The notes under the pieces: model-generated
Database searches by the model: none
What the model was told of the DNA's origin: nothing
What the model saw: only the letters and a program-made list of their open reading frames with translations
Shown here: positions 17,727 to 29,377 of the stretch, one piece after another
Layout: every line of letters starts with the position of its first letter
Numbering within the stretch: position 1 is the stretch's first letter
Origin: Bombilactobacillus mellifer
Lineage (GTDB): Bacteria > Bacillota > Bacilli > Lactobacillales > Lactobacillaceae
Length of the DNA stretch: 64,000 nucleotides
Direction of reading: 5' to 3'
Assembly: GCF_000970795.1 (NCBI RefSeq)
Contig: NZ_KQ034028.1
Location: forward strand, 403,179-467,178
Made by a program: the position numbers and the translations under genes

Positions 17727-20336
17727 ATGCCACAAAAAACCAAAGATACACCAATGATGCAGCAATATCTCAAAATTAAACAAGATTATCCTGATGCATT
17801 TTTGTTTTATCGAATCGGCGATTTTTATGAGATGTTTTACGATGATGCCATTAAAGGATCACAAATTTTGGAACTGACTTTGACAGCCCGTAATAAAAAT
17901 GCTGCAGACCCGATTCCAATGTGTGGTGTGCCGCATCATGCGGCGGATAGTTATATTGAAATTCTCGTGGATAAGGGTTACAAAGTCGCCATTTGTGAAC
18001 AATTAGAAGATCCCCAAACGGCCAAGGGTATGGTCAAACGGGGAATTATCAAATTGGTCACGCCGGGCACCAGCCTCGATGATAAACCCAATCAAAGTAC
18101 AGAAAACAATTATTTGGGAGCTATTTTTCCGCAAGCGCAAACCTGGGGCTTTGCTTATACCGATTTATCTACGGGAGAATTTTGGGCAACGAATTTTTCG
18201 GATTTTAAATCAGTAGAAAATGAATTACTTAATTTACGCAGCAAAGAAGTGGTGGTACCGGCCAAACTACCTAAAAAGCAGGTCAAACGGCTGCAGAAAT
18301 TAGGCTTGATGGTTTCACCGGAAACGCCGCAACAAGATTATGCCGAAGTCTCATTTGTAACGCAAAAGTTAACGGCCGCTAGTCAAATTCAAGCGGTCCG
18401 CAATTTAATCGCTTATTTAATGGAAACTCAGAAACGTTCTTTAGCCCATCTCCAGGTGGCACAAGCGTATTCAGTCCATCAGTACTTACAAATGGATCAT
18501 AATGTCCAGAGTAATTTAGAATTGTTTAGTTCTTTACGGACTGGGAAACGCTCCGGGACTTTGACTTGGCTTTTGGATCAAACCAAAACCGCTATGGGCA
18601 GTCGGCTGTTAAAACAATGGATTCAACGTCCGTTACTGCAAGTGAAGAAATTAAAGTATCGGCAAGATTTAGTTCAGTTATTATTAGATAATTTTTTTCA
18701 ACGTGGATCTTTACAGGATTATTTAACCCAAGTCTATGATCTGGAACGTTTAGCTGGGCGAGTAGCTTTTGGCAATGTTAATGCCCGTGATTTAATCCAA
18801 TTAGCGACTTCTCTAGCACAGGTTCCCAAAATTAAAGCGACCTTACTAGATCTTCAAGCGCCGGTGGTCGATGATTTATTAACCCATTTGCCTGATTGTC
18901 AAGATTTAACTACAGCCATTACAACCACTTTGGTAGACGATCCGCCGATTTCGGTGACTGACGGGAATTTAATCAAAACCGGTTTTAATCAGCAATTAGA
19001 CCAATATCGTGATGCCATGAAAAATGGTAAACAGTGGCTTGCCCAAATGCAAGCCAGCGAACAGCAGGCCACAGGTATTAAAAATTTAAAAATTGGCTTT
19101 AATCGAGTCTTTGGCTATTATATTGAAGTAACAAATGCTAATAAAAAACAAGTTCCTGCCGAACGCTATCAGCGTAAACAAACTTTGACAAATGCCGAAC
19201 GGTATATTACGCCGGAATTAAAAGCGATTGAACAAAAAATATTAGAAGCAGAAGAGAAATCCAAAGTTTTGGAGCATCAGCTGTTTAATCATTTACGCGA
19301 GCAAATAAAGGCACGGATTACCGATATTCAAACGGTAGCTTCTACTCTGGCAGCGTTAGATGTCTTACAAAGTTTTTGTGCAGTCAGTGAACAGTATCAC
19401 TACGTACGCCCGCAATTTACGCAGCAAGAAAAAATTGCCGTGATTAATGGACGTCATCCCGTGGTCGAAAAAGTATTAGGAAAACAAAAGTATATTCCTA
19501 ATAGTATCACGATGGATGCGAAAACCTCCATCCTGCTGATTACGGGACCTAATATGTCTGGGAAAAGTACGTACATGCGCCAATTAGCGTTAATTGTGAT
19601 CATGGCCCAAATTGGCTGTTTTGTACCCGCAGAGCAGGCGCAGTTGCCAATTTTTGATCATATTTTTACCCGGATTGGTGCAGCTGATGATTTAATTGCC
19701 GGCAATTCGACTTTTATGGTGGAAATGATGGAAGCTAATGATGCTCTGCAACATGCTACCCCCCATTCTTTAATTATTTTTGATGAATTAGGACGCGGGA
19801 CCGCTACTTATGACGGCATGGCTTTAGCACAGGCGATCGTAGAATATCTCTCGCAAAAGGTCCCGGCGAAAACTCTCTTTTCCACGCACTATCATGAATT
19901 GACGGGTTTAGCAGCCCAATGGCCGAATATTAAAAATGTTCATGTTGACGCTACCGAAGAAAAAGGTCAGCTGGTATTTTTGCATAAAGTTTTACCCGGT
20001 CCGGCTGATAAATCATACGGTATTCATGTAGCCCAGTTAGCCGGGTTGCCCACTTCCTTATTGAAAAATGCACAGCAAATTTTAACCACTTTAGAACAAA
20101 AACCGATTCATTTACAGACGAAGTCTTCGACCCCAGCCACGGCCAAATCAATATCGGAACAAACCAAGCCCAGTCAACCAGTGGAAAAAGAAGAACAGCT
20201 ATCTTTATTTGGCGAACCGCCGACTTCTAAAAATAGATCTTTACTGCAACAGTTGAAAGATGCTAATTTGATGAAAATGACGCCGCTAGATGCGATGAAT
20301 TTGTTATTCAAATTACAAAATGAGTTGCAGGACTGA
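17727..20336 (+). CDS. mutS: DNA mismatch repair protein MutS
   Basis: An 869-residue mismatch-recognition ATPase. The N-terminal mismatch-binding domain has [15 protein letters not shown] with the Phe-x-Glu intercalation motif (about residues 34-36). The lever and clamp domains follow. The ATPase has [25 protein letters not shown] and the FSTHYHEL His. The C-terminal tail holds QLSLFG, which resembles the beta-clamp binding motif. The gene begins with ATG after GGAG and is followed 13 bases later by mutL, forming a mutS-mutL-ruvA-ruvB-queA-tgt operon. Confidence 0.98.
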   Translation: MPQKTKDTPMMQQYLKIKQDYPDAFLFYRIGDFYEMFYDDAIKGSQILELTLTARNKNAADPIPMCGVPHHAADSYIEILVDKGYKVAICEQLEDPQTAKGMVKRGIIKLVTPGTSLDDKPNQSTENNYLGAIFPQAQTWGFAYTDLSTGEFWATNFSDFKSVENELLNLRSKEVVVPAKLPKKQVKRLQKLGLMVSPETPQQDYAEVSFVTQKLTAASQIQAVRNLIAYLMETQKRSLAHLQVAQAYSVHQYLQMDHNVQSNLELFSSLRTGKRSGTLTWLLDQTKTAMGSRLLKQWIQRPLLQVKKLKYRQDLVQLLLDNFFQRGSLQDYLTQVYDLERLAGRVAFGNVNARDLIQLATSLAQVPKIKATLLDLQAPVVDDLLTHLPDCQDLTTAITTTLVDDPPISVTDGNLIKTGFNQQLDQYRDAMKNGKQWLAQMQASEQQATGIKNLKIGFNRVFGYYIEVTNANKKQVPAERYQRKQTLTNAERYITPELKAIEQKILEAEEKSKVLEHQLFNHLREQIKARITDIQTVASTLAALDVLQSFCAVSEQYHYVRPQFTQQEKIAVINGRHPVVEKVLGKQKYIPNSITMDAKTSILLITGPNMSGKSTYMRQLALIVIMAQIGCFVPAEQAQLPIFDHIFTRIGAADDLIAGNSTFMVEMMEANDALQHATPHSLIIFDELGRGTATYDGMALAQAIVEYLSQKVPAKTLFSTHYHELTGLAAQWPNIKNVHVDATEEKGQLVFLHKVLPGPADKSYGIHVAQLAGLPTSLLKNAQQILTTLEQKPIHLQTKSSTPATAKSISEQTKPSQPVEKEEQLSLFGEPPTSKNRSLLQQLKDANLMKMTPLDAMNLLFKLQNELQD

Positions 20337-20349
20337 AAGGAGAATGAAA

Positions 20350-22260
20350 ATGGCGCATATTCAACAATTACCTGCAACTTTGAGTAATCAGATTGCTGCC
20401 GGCGAAGTAATTGAACGACCAGCCTCAGTTATTAAAGAGCTGGTCGAAAATGCGCTGGATGCTCAAGCAAGTCAAATCGATATTTTAGTCAAGGATGCCG
20501 GCATTTCATTGATTAAAGTTGCCGATAACGGTACCGGAATTAAGAGCTCAGAAGTAGAATTAGCTTTTTTACCCCATACCACTAGTAAAATTAGCAATCT
20601 ACATGATTTATTTCATGTGCACACTCTGGGATTTCGCGGCGAGGCTTTGGCTAGCATCGCTGCTGTAGCAAAAGTTGCTTTAACGACCAGTACTGATAAC
20701 AATGCAGGCGTCTGCTTAAAAATTAATGGTGGTCAAAAACAGAGTTTAACCACCCTCGCTAAGGCGCGAGGGACGACAGTGACTGTAACTGATCTATTTT
20801 ATAATACTCCCGCACGTTTAAAATATATTAAGACGGTAAATACGGAATTAAATCATATTATTAATATTGTCAATCGGTTGGCCTTAGCGCATCCGGAAGT
20901 GGCTTTTACGCTGGCCACAAACCAGCGCAATTTAATTCGGACTTCGGGCAATGGCAATTTACAACAAACAATTGCCGGCATTTATGGCCGCTTGACGGCG
21001 CAACAAATGATTCCTTTTCAACAAGCAAATGCCGATTTTCGTATTCAAGGCTATACTTCACTGCCACAACAAACACGTTCCAATCGCCGCTATATTTCTT
21101 TAATAATTAATGGGCGTTATGTGGTTAATAACCAACTGATCCAGGCAGTGATCGCCGGATATGAGTCGAAGTTAATGGTCGGTCGTTATCCCATTACGGT
21201 AATTAATATTGCTTTGGATCCGCTTTTGGTGGATGTTAACGTTCATCCCACCAAACGCGAAGTCCGCTTGAGTAAAGAGGCAGCTTTAGCGGAGTTGATT
21301 CACACAACCATCGCTCAAAGTTTAGCCAAATTGAATTTAATCCCGGATGCTTTACGCAATCTGCCTCAAAAAGCGCAGCAACGGGTCTTGCAAACTGATA
21401 TCAAGAAGTCCTCTGACACAATAAAAAAACCACTGGGGGCTCCAAAATCAGCGCCTCAACAAATTGCAGAAGCAAAGACTAACGTGGCTTCAACTCAAGA
21501 TTCCTGGATTGCTGCTGGGGCATTGCACAGTACCCCCATTTTTGAGGATCCCTCCCATTTGAAACAATGGGATCACGAAATGACCACGCTGGCAGCCGAG
21601 CCTCTGGCAGATGATTTGTCCCAAGCGGCCACAATGACGTCGCTGCAAAAATCTTTTCCGCAATTGCAATTTATGACGCAACTACATGAAACCTATTTGG
21701 TAGCTCAAAGTGATGATGGTTTTTATTTAGTGGATCAACATGCTGCCCAGGAACGAGTGAATTATGAAAAATACTTTCAGCAGTTGGGATCCGTTAGTCC
21801 AGATCAGCAAAATTTATTAGTGCCCTTGGTCTTAGATTACGCCAATGCAGATGCAATTTTGATTGGGGAACACTTACCGTTGTTGCAAACCATGGGCGTG
21901 GGCATTACTGCTTTTGGTCAGAATAGTTTTGTTGTGAACAGCTATCCTACCTGGATTCCTGATAATCAAGTAGAAACGACTATCCGGGAAATGATTGATT
22001 ATGTTTTAAAAGACGGTAAAATTGATATTGCCAAGTTTCGCGAACAAACTGCCATTACAATGAGCTGTAAATTGTCGATTAAAGCCAATCACCCTTTGGA
22101 TCGTTTACAGGCCCAAGCAGTCTTAGACCAGTTAGCGCAAGCTAAGAATCCCTATAATTGTCCCCACGGCCGGCCTACTTTGGTTCATTTTAGTGATCAG
22201 GATATTCAAAAAATGTTTAAACGGATCCAAGATCCACATCAATCTTTACGACAGAAATGA
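20350..22260 (+). CDS. mutL: DNA mismatch repair protein MutL
   Basis: A 636-residue GHKL ATPase and C-terminal endonuclease that links MutS to strand incision. It begins MAHIQQLPATLSNQIAAGEVIERP, with the ATP-lid Glu, DNGTGI, TSKI and GFRGEALASIA in order. The C-terminal domain contains the metal-binding DQHAAQERVNYE and, near the end, CPHGRPT, as in endonuclease-type MutL. The ATG at 20350 is chosen over the one at 20344 because AAAGGAG is then 8 bases away and the N-terminus matches the family. Confidence 0.96.
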   Translation: MAHIQQLPATLSNQIAAGEVIERPASVIKELVENALDAQASQIDILVKDAGISLIKVADNGTGIKSSEVELAFLPHTTSKISNLHDLFHVHTLGFRGEALASIAAVAKVALTTSTDNNAGVCLKINGGQKQSLTTLAKARGTTVTVTDLFYNTPARLKYIKTVNTELNHIINIVNRLALAHPEVAFTLATNQRNLIRTSGNGNLQQTIAGIYGRLTAQQMIPFQQANADFRIQGYTSLPQQTRSNRRYISLIINGRYVVNNQLIQAVIAGYESKLMVGRYPITVINIALDPLLVDVNVHPTKREVRLSKEAALAELIHTTIAQSLAKLNLIPDALRNLPQKAQQRVLQTDIKKSSDTIKKPLGAPKSAPQQIAEAKTNVASTQDSWIAAGALHSTPIFEDPSHLKQWDHEMTTLAAEPLADDLSQAATMTSLQKSFPQLQFMTQLHETYLVAQSDDGFYLVDQHAAQERVNYEKYFQQLGSVSPDQQNLLVPLVLDYANADAILIGEHLPLLQTMGVGITAFGQNSFVVNSYPTWIPDNQVETTIREMIDYVLKDGKIDIAKFREQTAITMSCKLSIKANHPLDRLQAQAVLDQLAQAKNPYNCPHGRPTLVHFSDQDIQKMFKRIQDPHQSLRQK

Positions 22261-22269
22261 GGGTAACGG

Positions 22270-22869
22270 GTGTTTGAGTATTTAACTGGGAAAATTACGT
22301 ATCTTTGTCCGCAATATTTAGTTTTAGAAGTGCAGCAAGTCGGTTATCGCTTACTGGTAGCCAATCCTTATCGCTATCAATTAAATCAAACCCAAACACT
22401 GTATGTTGAACAAATTATTCGAGACAACGATCAAACATTATATGGCTTTTATGATTTACAAGAAAAAGAGTTATTTCAACAATTAACTTCGGTTGCCGGA
22501 ATTGGACCCAAAAGTGCCTTGGCAATTTTAGCAGATGATGACCATACTGGCCTAATTAATGCGATTGTCACTAATGATGTCCAATTTTTAACGCAATTTC
22601 CCGGAGTAGGCAAAAAAACGGCCCAACAAATTATTTTAGATTTAAAAGATAAAATCCATCGCACAGATCAACAAAGAGTCGTCACTAATTTATTTGCGGC
22701 TCCTGTTGCTAAGAATGGAACAGATCCCATCTTAGCAGATGGTTTGGCAGCCTTAAAAGCGTTAGGTTATACGGATTCCGCCATTAAAAAAATTGCCCCG
22801 CAATTAGCCCAAATGGAATTAACGGATGCCGGATCCTATGTAAAAGCGGGCTTAAAATTACTTCAATAA
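22270..22869 (+). CDS. ruvA: Holliday junction branch migration protein RuvA
   Basis: A 199-residue DNA-binding subunit that holds Holliday junctions as a tetramer and loads RuvB. It has an N-terminal OB fold (MFEYLTGKITY), two helix-hairpin-helix motifs (LTSVAGIGPKSALAIL, about 71-86, and LTQFPGVGKKTAQQIILDLKDK, about 106-127), and a C-terminal RuvB-binding domain after a flexible linker. The start is GTG, 9 bases after mutL, with TGAGGG upstream. It is in the same operon as mutL and ruvB. Confidence 0.96.
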   Translation: MFEYLTGKITYLCPQYLVLEVQQVGYRLLVANPYRYQLNQTQTLYVEQIIRDNDQTLYGFYDLQEKELFQQLTSVAGIGPKSALAILADDDHTGLINAIVTNDVQFLTQFPGVGKKTAQQIILDLKDKIHRTDQQRVVTNLFAAPVAKNGTDPILADGLAALKALGYTDSAIKKIAPQLAQMELTDAGSYVKAGLKLLQ

Positions 22870-22881
22870 TAGGAGGTTGCA

Positions 22882-23901
22882 GTGGCTAAAAAAGATTTAA
22901 CTAATGATCATGTATTGGATGATCAAGAACAAGCAGTAGAAAAATCTTTACGTCCCCAAACTCTCAGCCAATATATTGGTCAAACGAAAATTAAACATGA
23001 ATTGCAAGTTTATATTCAGGCTGCGCAAAAACGCCAAGAAGCATTAGATCATGTTTTGTTATACGGCCCGCCGGGATTAGGTAAAACTACTTTGGCATTG
23101 GTGATTGCACATGAGCTTGGGGTTAATCTTCGATCTACCACCGGTCCTTCGATCGATAAAGCGGGGGATCTCGTGGCGATTTTAAGTGAATTACAGCCAG
23201 GCGATGTTTTGTTTATTGATGAAGTACATCGATTACCCAAGAATATTGAAGAGATCTTATATTCGGCCATGGAAGATTTCTTTATTGATATAGTGGTAGG
23301 CCAGGGAGCAGAGGCACATGCGATTCATTATCCCTTGCCTCCGTTTACTTTAATTGGGGCTACCACGCAGGCAGGCCAGTTATCCTCGCCTTTAAGAAGT
23401 CGCTTTGGCATTATTGAACATTTGACTTACTATAATACCACTGAATTAACGCAAATTATCCAACGCTCAGCTACGGTTTTGAATGTCACCATTACTTTAG
23501 AAGGTGCCCATGAATTAGCCCGTCGTTCGCGGGGAACTCCGCGTGTAGCTAATCGATTGTTAAAACGTGTGCGTGATTTTGCACAAGTGGCCGGCCGCCA
23601 AGAAATTGATGCTCCCTTAGTTAGTTCTTCGCTACAGCAATTACAAGTAGACAGTGCCGGATTGGATCAGACGGATCGTAAGTTATTACAAATGATGATC
23701 CAGTTGTACCATGGCGGTCCGGTAGGTTTAAAAACCATGGCGGTAAATATTGGTGAAGAACAAGAAACTGTGGAAGCCGTGTATGAGCCATATTTATTGC
23801 AACAAGGATTTTTAAAAAGGACTTCGCGAGGACGGATGGTCACGTCCAAAGCGTATCAACATTTAGGATTACCTGTACCAGATCAGAATGGAGCAAAATA
23901 A
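22882..23901 (+). CDS. ruvB: Holliday junction helicase RuvB
   Basis: A 339-residue AAA+ motor that drives branch migration. Walker A is [12 protein letters not shown] (about 57-68), Walker B is LFIDEVHRL, sensor 1 is LIGATT, and the arginine finger segment is PLRSRFGI. The C-terminal winged helix ends with [10 protein letters not shown]. The start is GTG with AGGAGG at ideal spacing. Its stop overlaps the queA start by one base (TAATG), indicating translational coupling. Confidence 0.98.
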   Translation: MAKKDLTNDHVLDDQEQAVEKSLRPQTLSQYIGQTKIKHELQVYIQAAQKRQEALDHVLLYGPPGLGKTTLALVIAHELGVNLRSTTGPSIDKAGDLVAILSELQPGDVLFIDEVHRLPKNIEEILYSAMEDFFIDIVVGQGAEAHAIHYPLPPFTLIGATTQAGQLSSPLRSRFGIIEHLTYYNTTELTQIIQRSATVLNVTITLEGAHELARRSRGTPRVANRLLKRVRDFAQVAGRQEIDAPLVSSSLQQLQVDSAGLDQTDRKLLQMMIQLYHGGPVGLKTMAVNIGEEQETVEAVYEPYLLQQGFLKRTSRGRMVTSKAYQHLGLPVPDQNGAK

Positions 23902-24932
23902 TGTTAACTTTAGATGACTTTGATTATGATTTACCGGCAGAACTTATTGCCCAAACTCCTTTAAAAAAGCGAGATCAATCACGTTTGTTAGTACTTGATC
24001 ACCAAACCGGAGCTTATCAGGATCGGCATTTTTATAATATATTGGATTATCTTCATTCCGGTGATGCTTTGGTTATGAATGATACCAAAGTTTTACCGGC
24101 TCGTTTATATGGAGTAAAGAAAAATACACAAGCGCATTTAGAAGTTTTACTACTGCATAATACGACTGGTGATAACTGGGAAGTTTTAATGAAGCCTGCC
24201 CGCCGGGCGCCTGTGGGTACGGTGATTGACTTTGGTGAGGGTCAATTGCAATGTACAGTGACTCAAGAAATGGAACATGGCGGCCGGATGGTCCGCTTTG
24301 ACTATCAGGGTATTTTTATGGAAATTTTGGAACGCTTGGGAGAAATGCCATTACCGCCATATATCAAAGCTAAATTAGATGATCCGGATCGTTATCAAAC
24401 CGTTTATGCTAAAGAAGAAGGTTCAGCCGCTGCACCTACTGCGGGGTTACATTGGACCCAAGATTTATTGGCCCAAGTTCAAGCCAAAGGAGTGCATTTA
24501 GTATATTTAACACTGCATGTCGGTTTGGGGACTTTTCGCCCAGTTTCAGAAAATAATATTGAAAAACATAAAATGCACAGTGAATTTTATCGTTTGACGC
24601 CTCAGGCGGCCCAAGAACTAAATGACGTGCGCGCTCAGGGTGGTAAAATAGTAGCCACGGGCACAACTTCCATTCGAACTTTGGAAACGATCGGGACTAA
24701 ATTTGCAGGCGCGATTAAACCAGATAGTGGTTGGACGGATATCTTTATTAAGCCCGGTTATCAGTGGAAAGTGGTGGATGAGTTTATTACGAATTTTCAT
24801 TTACCTAAATCCACTTTGGTAATGCTCGTCGCTTCTTTTACCGGCCGCAAAAATATTTTGCAAGCTTATCAGCATGCCATCCAAGAAAAATATCGCTTTT
24901 TTAGTTTTGGCGATGCGATGTTTATTAAATAA
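23901..24932 (+). CDS. queA: S-adenosylmethionine:tRNA ribosyltransferase-isomerase QueA
   Basis: A 343-residue enzyme that adds the cyclopentene ring (as epoxyqueuosine) to preQ1-modified tRNA using the ribosyl part of SAM. It begins [30 protein letters not shown], with [11 protein letters not shown] and [10 protein letters not shown] motifs and [11 protein letters not shown] as family signatures. It overlaps ruvB by one base and is followed 17 bases later by tgt, the preceding enzyme of the same pathway. Confidence 0.97.
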   Translation: MLTLDDFDYDLPAELIAQTPLKKRDQSRLLVLDHQTGAYQDRHFYNILDYLHSGDALVMNDTKVLPARLYGVKKNTQAHLEVLLLHNTTGDNWEVLMKPARRAPVGTVIDFGEGQLQCTVTQEMEHGGRMVRFDYQGIFMEILERLGEMPLPPYIKAKLDDPDRYQTVYAKEEGSAAAPTAGLHWTQDLLAQVQAKGVHLVYLTLHVGLGTFRPVSENNIEKHKMHSEFYRLTPQAAQELNDVRAQGGKIVATGTTSIRTLETIGTKFAGAIKPDSGWTDIFIKPGYQWKVVDEFITNFHLPKSTLVMLVASFTGRKNILQAYQHAIQEKYRFFSFGDAMFIK

Positions 24933-24937
24933 GTTAA

Positions 24938-26092
<1,155 letters not shown>

Positions 26093-26173
26093 TGAAGTAG
26101 TGTCTTCTGATAAATTGTCTGTTAGAATTAAAAGCAGTGAAATAAGTTTAGTTCAATATTTGAGGTGAAAGAA

Positions 26174-26656
26174 TTGCAATTTTTAGCGGCAGCTAGTGGT
26201 GGAATGGGTAATTATACGATACTGATCTTTTTTGTTTTGATGATTGTTTTAATGTACTTTACTATGTATCGTCCCCAAAAAAAGCAGCAGGAACAACGGC
26301 AGAAAATGTTAAATGCCATTAAGGTGGGCGATCCCGTGGTCACCATTGGTGGCTTACATGGCACTATTGATGAATTAGATGATGCTAATCAAACCGTGGT
26401 TTTAGATTGTGATGGGATTTATTTAACATTTAGCCGATCGGCGATTCGTACCATTGCTAAAACCAAACAGCAACCAGCGGCTACTAATAAAACTCAAACA
26501 ACAACAGCCAACGATTCAAAAAAAGCAAGTACTTCGGCACCAGAAGATGATTCTCAGCCAGCCCCCCAAAAGGCTGCGGAAGTTGAGCCTCCAGCTGAGA
26601 CCACTCCAACGTCTGCGGAGAAATCTAAGACCACAGAAGCTGATCAAGAAGCGTAA
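26174..26656 (+). CDS. yajC: Preprotein translocase accessory subunit YajC
   Basis: A 160-residue single-pass membrane protein associated with SecDF/YidC. One membrane segment spans about residues 12-33 (IFFVLMIVLMYF), followed by YRPQKKQQEQRQKML and the conserved KVGDPVVTIGGLHGTI. After about residue 100 it has a Thr/Pro/Glu-rich tail with no recognised domain, longer than typical YajC (about 110). I place the start at TTG 26174 because TGAGGTGA then lies at normal spacing; an in-frame GTG at 26165 overlaps that ribosome binding site. Confidence 0.93.
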   Translation: MQFLAAASGGMGNYTILIFFVLMIVLMYFTMYRPQKKQQEQRQKMLNAIKVGDPVVTIGGLHGTIDELDDANQTVVLDCDGIYLTFSRSAIRTIAKTKQQPAATNKTQTTTANDSKKASTSAPEDDSQPAPQKAAEVEPPAETTPTSAEKSKTTEADQEA

Positions 26657-26692
26657 GAAAAACGATTGTCATTTGGGCGGTCGCTTTTTTGT
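26657..26692 (+). terminator. Probable weak terminator after yajC
   Basis: AAAAACGATT pairs imperfectly with GGTCGCTTTTT around a loop, followed by a T-run. It has several G-U pairs and a mismatch. Confidence 0.5.
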
Positions 26693-26769
26693 TATGGCTT
26701 TAAAAATTAATGTTGTAAAATAAGAATAGGTATTTTGATTGGCGAGCGCGCCCTAAAGGAGAAGAGCTC

Positions 26770-28254
26770 ATGGCACAAGAACAAGCGGTAATTTTTATTA
26801 TTTTCGGTGGTTCCGGTGATTTGGCGCATCGTAAACTATATCCAGCGCTTTTTAAATTGTATACAAAAGGATATTTGCGGCAACATTTTGCGGTGATCGG
26901 AACAGCGCGGCGACCATGGAGTCACGAATATTTTCGACAAACGGTCAGCGAATCGGTTGCTAATGACTTAGGGGATCAAGCTCAAGTAGCCAGTTTTGTG
27001 CAGCATTTTTATTATCAATCTCATGATGTCAAGGATGCCAATCACTATGTAGCTTTAAAGAAATTAGCGCAGCAGCTTAATCAACAATATCAGGCACAAA
27101 ATAATCAAATTTTCTATATGGCTATTGCACCGCAGTTTTTCGGTACCGTGGCCCAACATGTTAATTCAGAGGGCCTGTTGAATCCAGACGGCTTTAATCG
27201 TCTGGTCATTGAAAAGCCCTTTGGCAAGGATTTGACGACTGCGCGAGCCTTAAACGACAGTATTAGTGCTACTTTTAAAGAAGAACAAATTTACCGGATT
27301 GATCACTACTTAGGTAAAGAAATGATTCAAGCTTTACCTATTTTACGCTTTACCAATCCCGTGCTGGAGGCGGTTTGGAATTGTCACTACATTAGCAATA
27401 TTCAAATCACCTTAGCAGAAGCCCTAGGCGTGGGGGAACGGGCCGGATATTATGAATCTGCAGGGGCATTACGCGATATGATTCAAAATCATGCGCTCCA
27501 GATTTTAGCGTTACTGGCGATGGAACGGCCGACGGAATTCACATCACAGGCGGTTCATCAGCAAAAAGAACAGCTCTTTGCCCAACTACATCATTACACG
27601 CTGTCCGAAGTCGATCACAATTTTGTCCGCGGGCAATACGATGTGGATCGCCGCGGCTATCAAACGGCTTATCGGGAAGCTGATAATGTACCTGATGATT
27701 CCCTAACGGAAACTTTTGTGGCGGGGCGGATTTTTGTAGATACTCCCCGGTGGCACAATGTACCCTTTTATGTACGGACGGGCAAACGACTACGTCAAAA
27801 AGCGACGCGAATTGATATTGTTTTTCAACCTGAAACCAACAATATTTTTGCGAATTATCACAAGCAAAAGATTTTACCAAGACCGACGGTGCTTACGATT
27901 GCGATTGAACCCCGCCAGGGATTATGCTTAACGGTAAATGGTACCAATCCGGGACTGGGTCTGCGGAATTCTTTGCAACCCTTGAGCTTTCGGCAATCTG
28001 ATGGCTCGTTGGCTAATTCGCAGGAGGCATATGAAAAATTACTAATTGATATTCTACAAGGTGATCAAACGAATTTTACCAATTGGATCGAACAAGCCTA
28101 CACTTGGCAGTTTATTGATATTATTCGTCAGCGTTGGGATCAGATTACACCTGATTTTCCTAATTACCGCAGTAACACTTTTGGCCCAAGTAAAAGTGAT
28201 CAACTCTTGGCACAATTGGGTCATGAGTGGATTTTTGGCACTGATTCCTTTTAA
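26770..28254 (+). CDS. zwf: Glucose-6-phosphate 1-dehydrogenase
   Basis: A 494-residue enzyme that oxidises glucose 6-phosphate to 6-phosphogluconolactone with NAD(P)+, the entry to the oxidative pentose phosphate (and phosphoketolase) route. The Rossmann motif is FGGSGDLAHRKLYPALF (about 12-28). The active-site signature RIDHYLGKEM lies at about 177-186. The ATG follows AAAGGAG. It is the first of a tight run zwf-dinB-nrnA-helicase with gaps of 2-11 bases. Its presence is compatible with heterofermentative or pentose-using metabolism but does not prove it. Confidence 0.97.
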   Translation: MAQEQAVIFIIFGGSGDLAHRKLYPALFKLYTKGYLRQHFAVIGTARRPWSHEYFRQTVSESVANDLGDQAQVASFVQHFYYQSHDVKDANHYVALKKLAQQLNQQYQAQNNQIFYMAIAPQFFGTVAQHVNSEGLLNPDGFNRLVIEKPFGKDLTTARALNDSISATFKEEQIYRIDHYLGKEMIQALPILRFTNPVLEAVWNCHYISNIQITLAEALGVGERAGYYESAGALRDMIQNHALQILALLAMERPTEFTSQAVHQQKEQLFAQLHHYTLSEVDHNFVRGQYDVDRRGYQTAYREADNVPDDSLTETFVAGRIFVDTPRWHNVPFYVRTGKRLRQKATRIDIVFQPETNNIFANYHKQKILPRPTVLTIAIEPRQGLCLTVNGTNPGLGLRNSLQPLSFRQSDGSLANSQEAYEKLLIDILQGDQTNFTNWIEQAYTWQFIDIIRQRWDQITPDFPNYRSNTFGPSKSDQLLAQLGHEWIFGTDSF

Positions 28255-28256
28255 TA

Positions 28257-29366
28257 ATGAGTTTTTTGGAATTACCTCAGGTTGTTCATGACCAGCGCCA
28301 AATCATTCATGTGGATATGGACGCATTTTATGCCTCAGTGGAACAACGCCAACATCCGGAATATCGCCACAAGGCACTAGTGATTGCTTATGATCCCCGT
28401 AAATATAATGGTCATGGCGTAGTGACTACTGCAAATTACGAAGCGCGGAAGTATGGTATTCATTCGGCAATGCCGACTTTTCAAGTATTAGATAAAGTTC
28501 CTGCCGATAAGTTAGTCTTTGTCCCACCAAATTTTTCCTTGTATCGCCAGGTTTCTCAACAAATTCATGCGATTTTTAATACCGTAACCCCCCTGTGGGA
28601 GCCGGTAGCTTTAGATGAAGCTTATTTGGATGTCACCGCCCAATTAACAACACCGCAAGCAGTAGTTCCTTTAGCTTTAAAAATTCAACGCACTATCAAG
28701 CAGCAATTAAATTTAACCTGTTCTGTAGGTATTTCTTATAATAAATTCCTGGCTAAAATGGCCTCAGATTATGCCAAACCATTTGGCCGCACGGTAGTGA
28801 GCAGTCAACAGGCCTTAGCTTTTTTAGCCCCCTTACCTCTAAAAAAATTTCATGGGATTGGTCAAGCTACCCAACAGCGTTTAGCGAAGTTAGGCATGCA
28901 AACCGGTGCGGATTTACAAAGGGTTTCCTGGGATTTTTTAACCCAAAAATTTAAAAAGACTGGTTACTTACTCTATCAACGAGGGCGAGGGATCGACGAC
29001 TCCAGAGTACGGGCCCAGCGTTTGAGTAAATCAATTGGTAAAGAACAAACTTTTTATCGTCCCATCTTTAACGATCAAACAGTTACCCGGATCTTGCATG
29101 AATTAGCTGCAGCGGTCGCGCAGGAAGCGCAAACTAAAAAATTGCGGGGGCGGACCGTAGTCATTAAAGTACGCACGGCCGCAAATTTTGAAACTTATAC
29201 CCGGCGACAGACTTTAGAACGGGCAACTAACGATGAAACAACCATTTTTCAAGCCAGTTCGCAATTATTCACGGCACTTCAAGTAACGACGGATCCTTTG
29301 CGGCTGCTGGGAATTACTTTAACCAATTTAGTGGAAAACAGATTTGAAGAAATTAGTTTATTTTAA
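28257..29366 (+). CDS. dinB: DNA polymerase IV (Y-family)
   Basis: A 369-residue translesion polymerase. Catalytic acidic residues are in IIHVDMDAFYASVEQ (about 16-30) and VALDEAYLDVT (about 117-127). Helix-hairpin-helix and little-finger domains follow. LFQASSQLF and the C-terminal ISLF could contact the beta clamp. It begins 2 bases after the zwf stop, and no strong ribosome binding site is present, so translation is probably coupled. Length is normal. Confidence 0.96.
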   Translation: MSFLELPQVVHDQRQIIHVDMDAFYASVEQRQHPEYRHKALVIAYDPRKYNGHGVVTTANYEARKYGIHSAMPTFQVLDKVPADKLVFVPPNFSLYRQVSQQIHAIFNTVTPLWEPVALDEAYLDVTAQLTTPQAVVPLALKIQRTIKQQLNLTCSVGISYNKFLAKMASDYAKPFGRTVVSSQQALAFLAPLPLKKFHGIGQATQQRLAKLGMQTGADLQRVSWDFLTQKFKKTGYLLYQRGRGIDDSRVRAQRLSKSIGKEQTFYRPIFNDQTVTRILHELAAAVAQEAQTKKLRGRTVVIKVRTAANFETYTRRQTLERATNDETTIFQASSQLFTALQVTTDPLRLLGITLTNLVENRFEEISLF

Positions 29367-29377
29367 GGGAGTCAATT

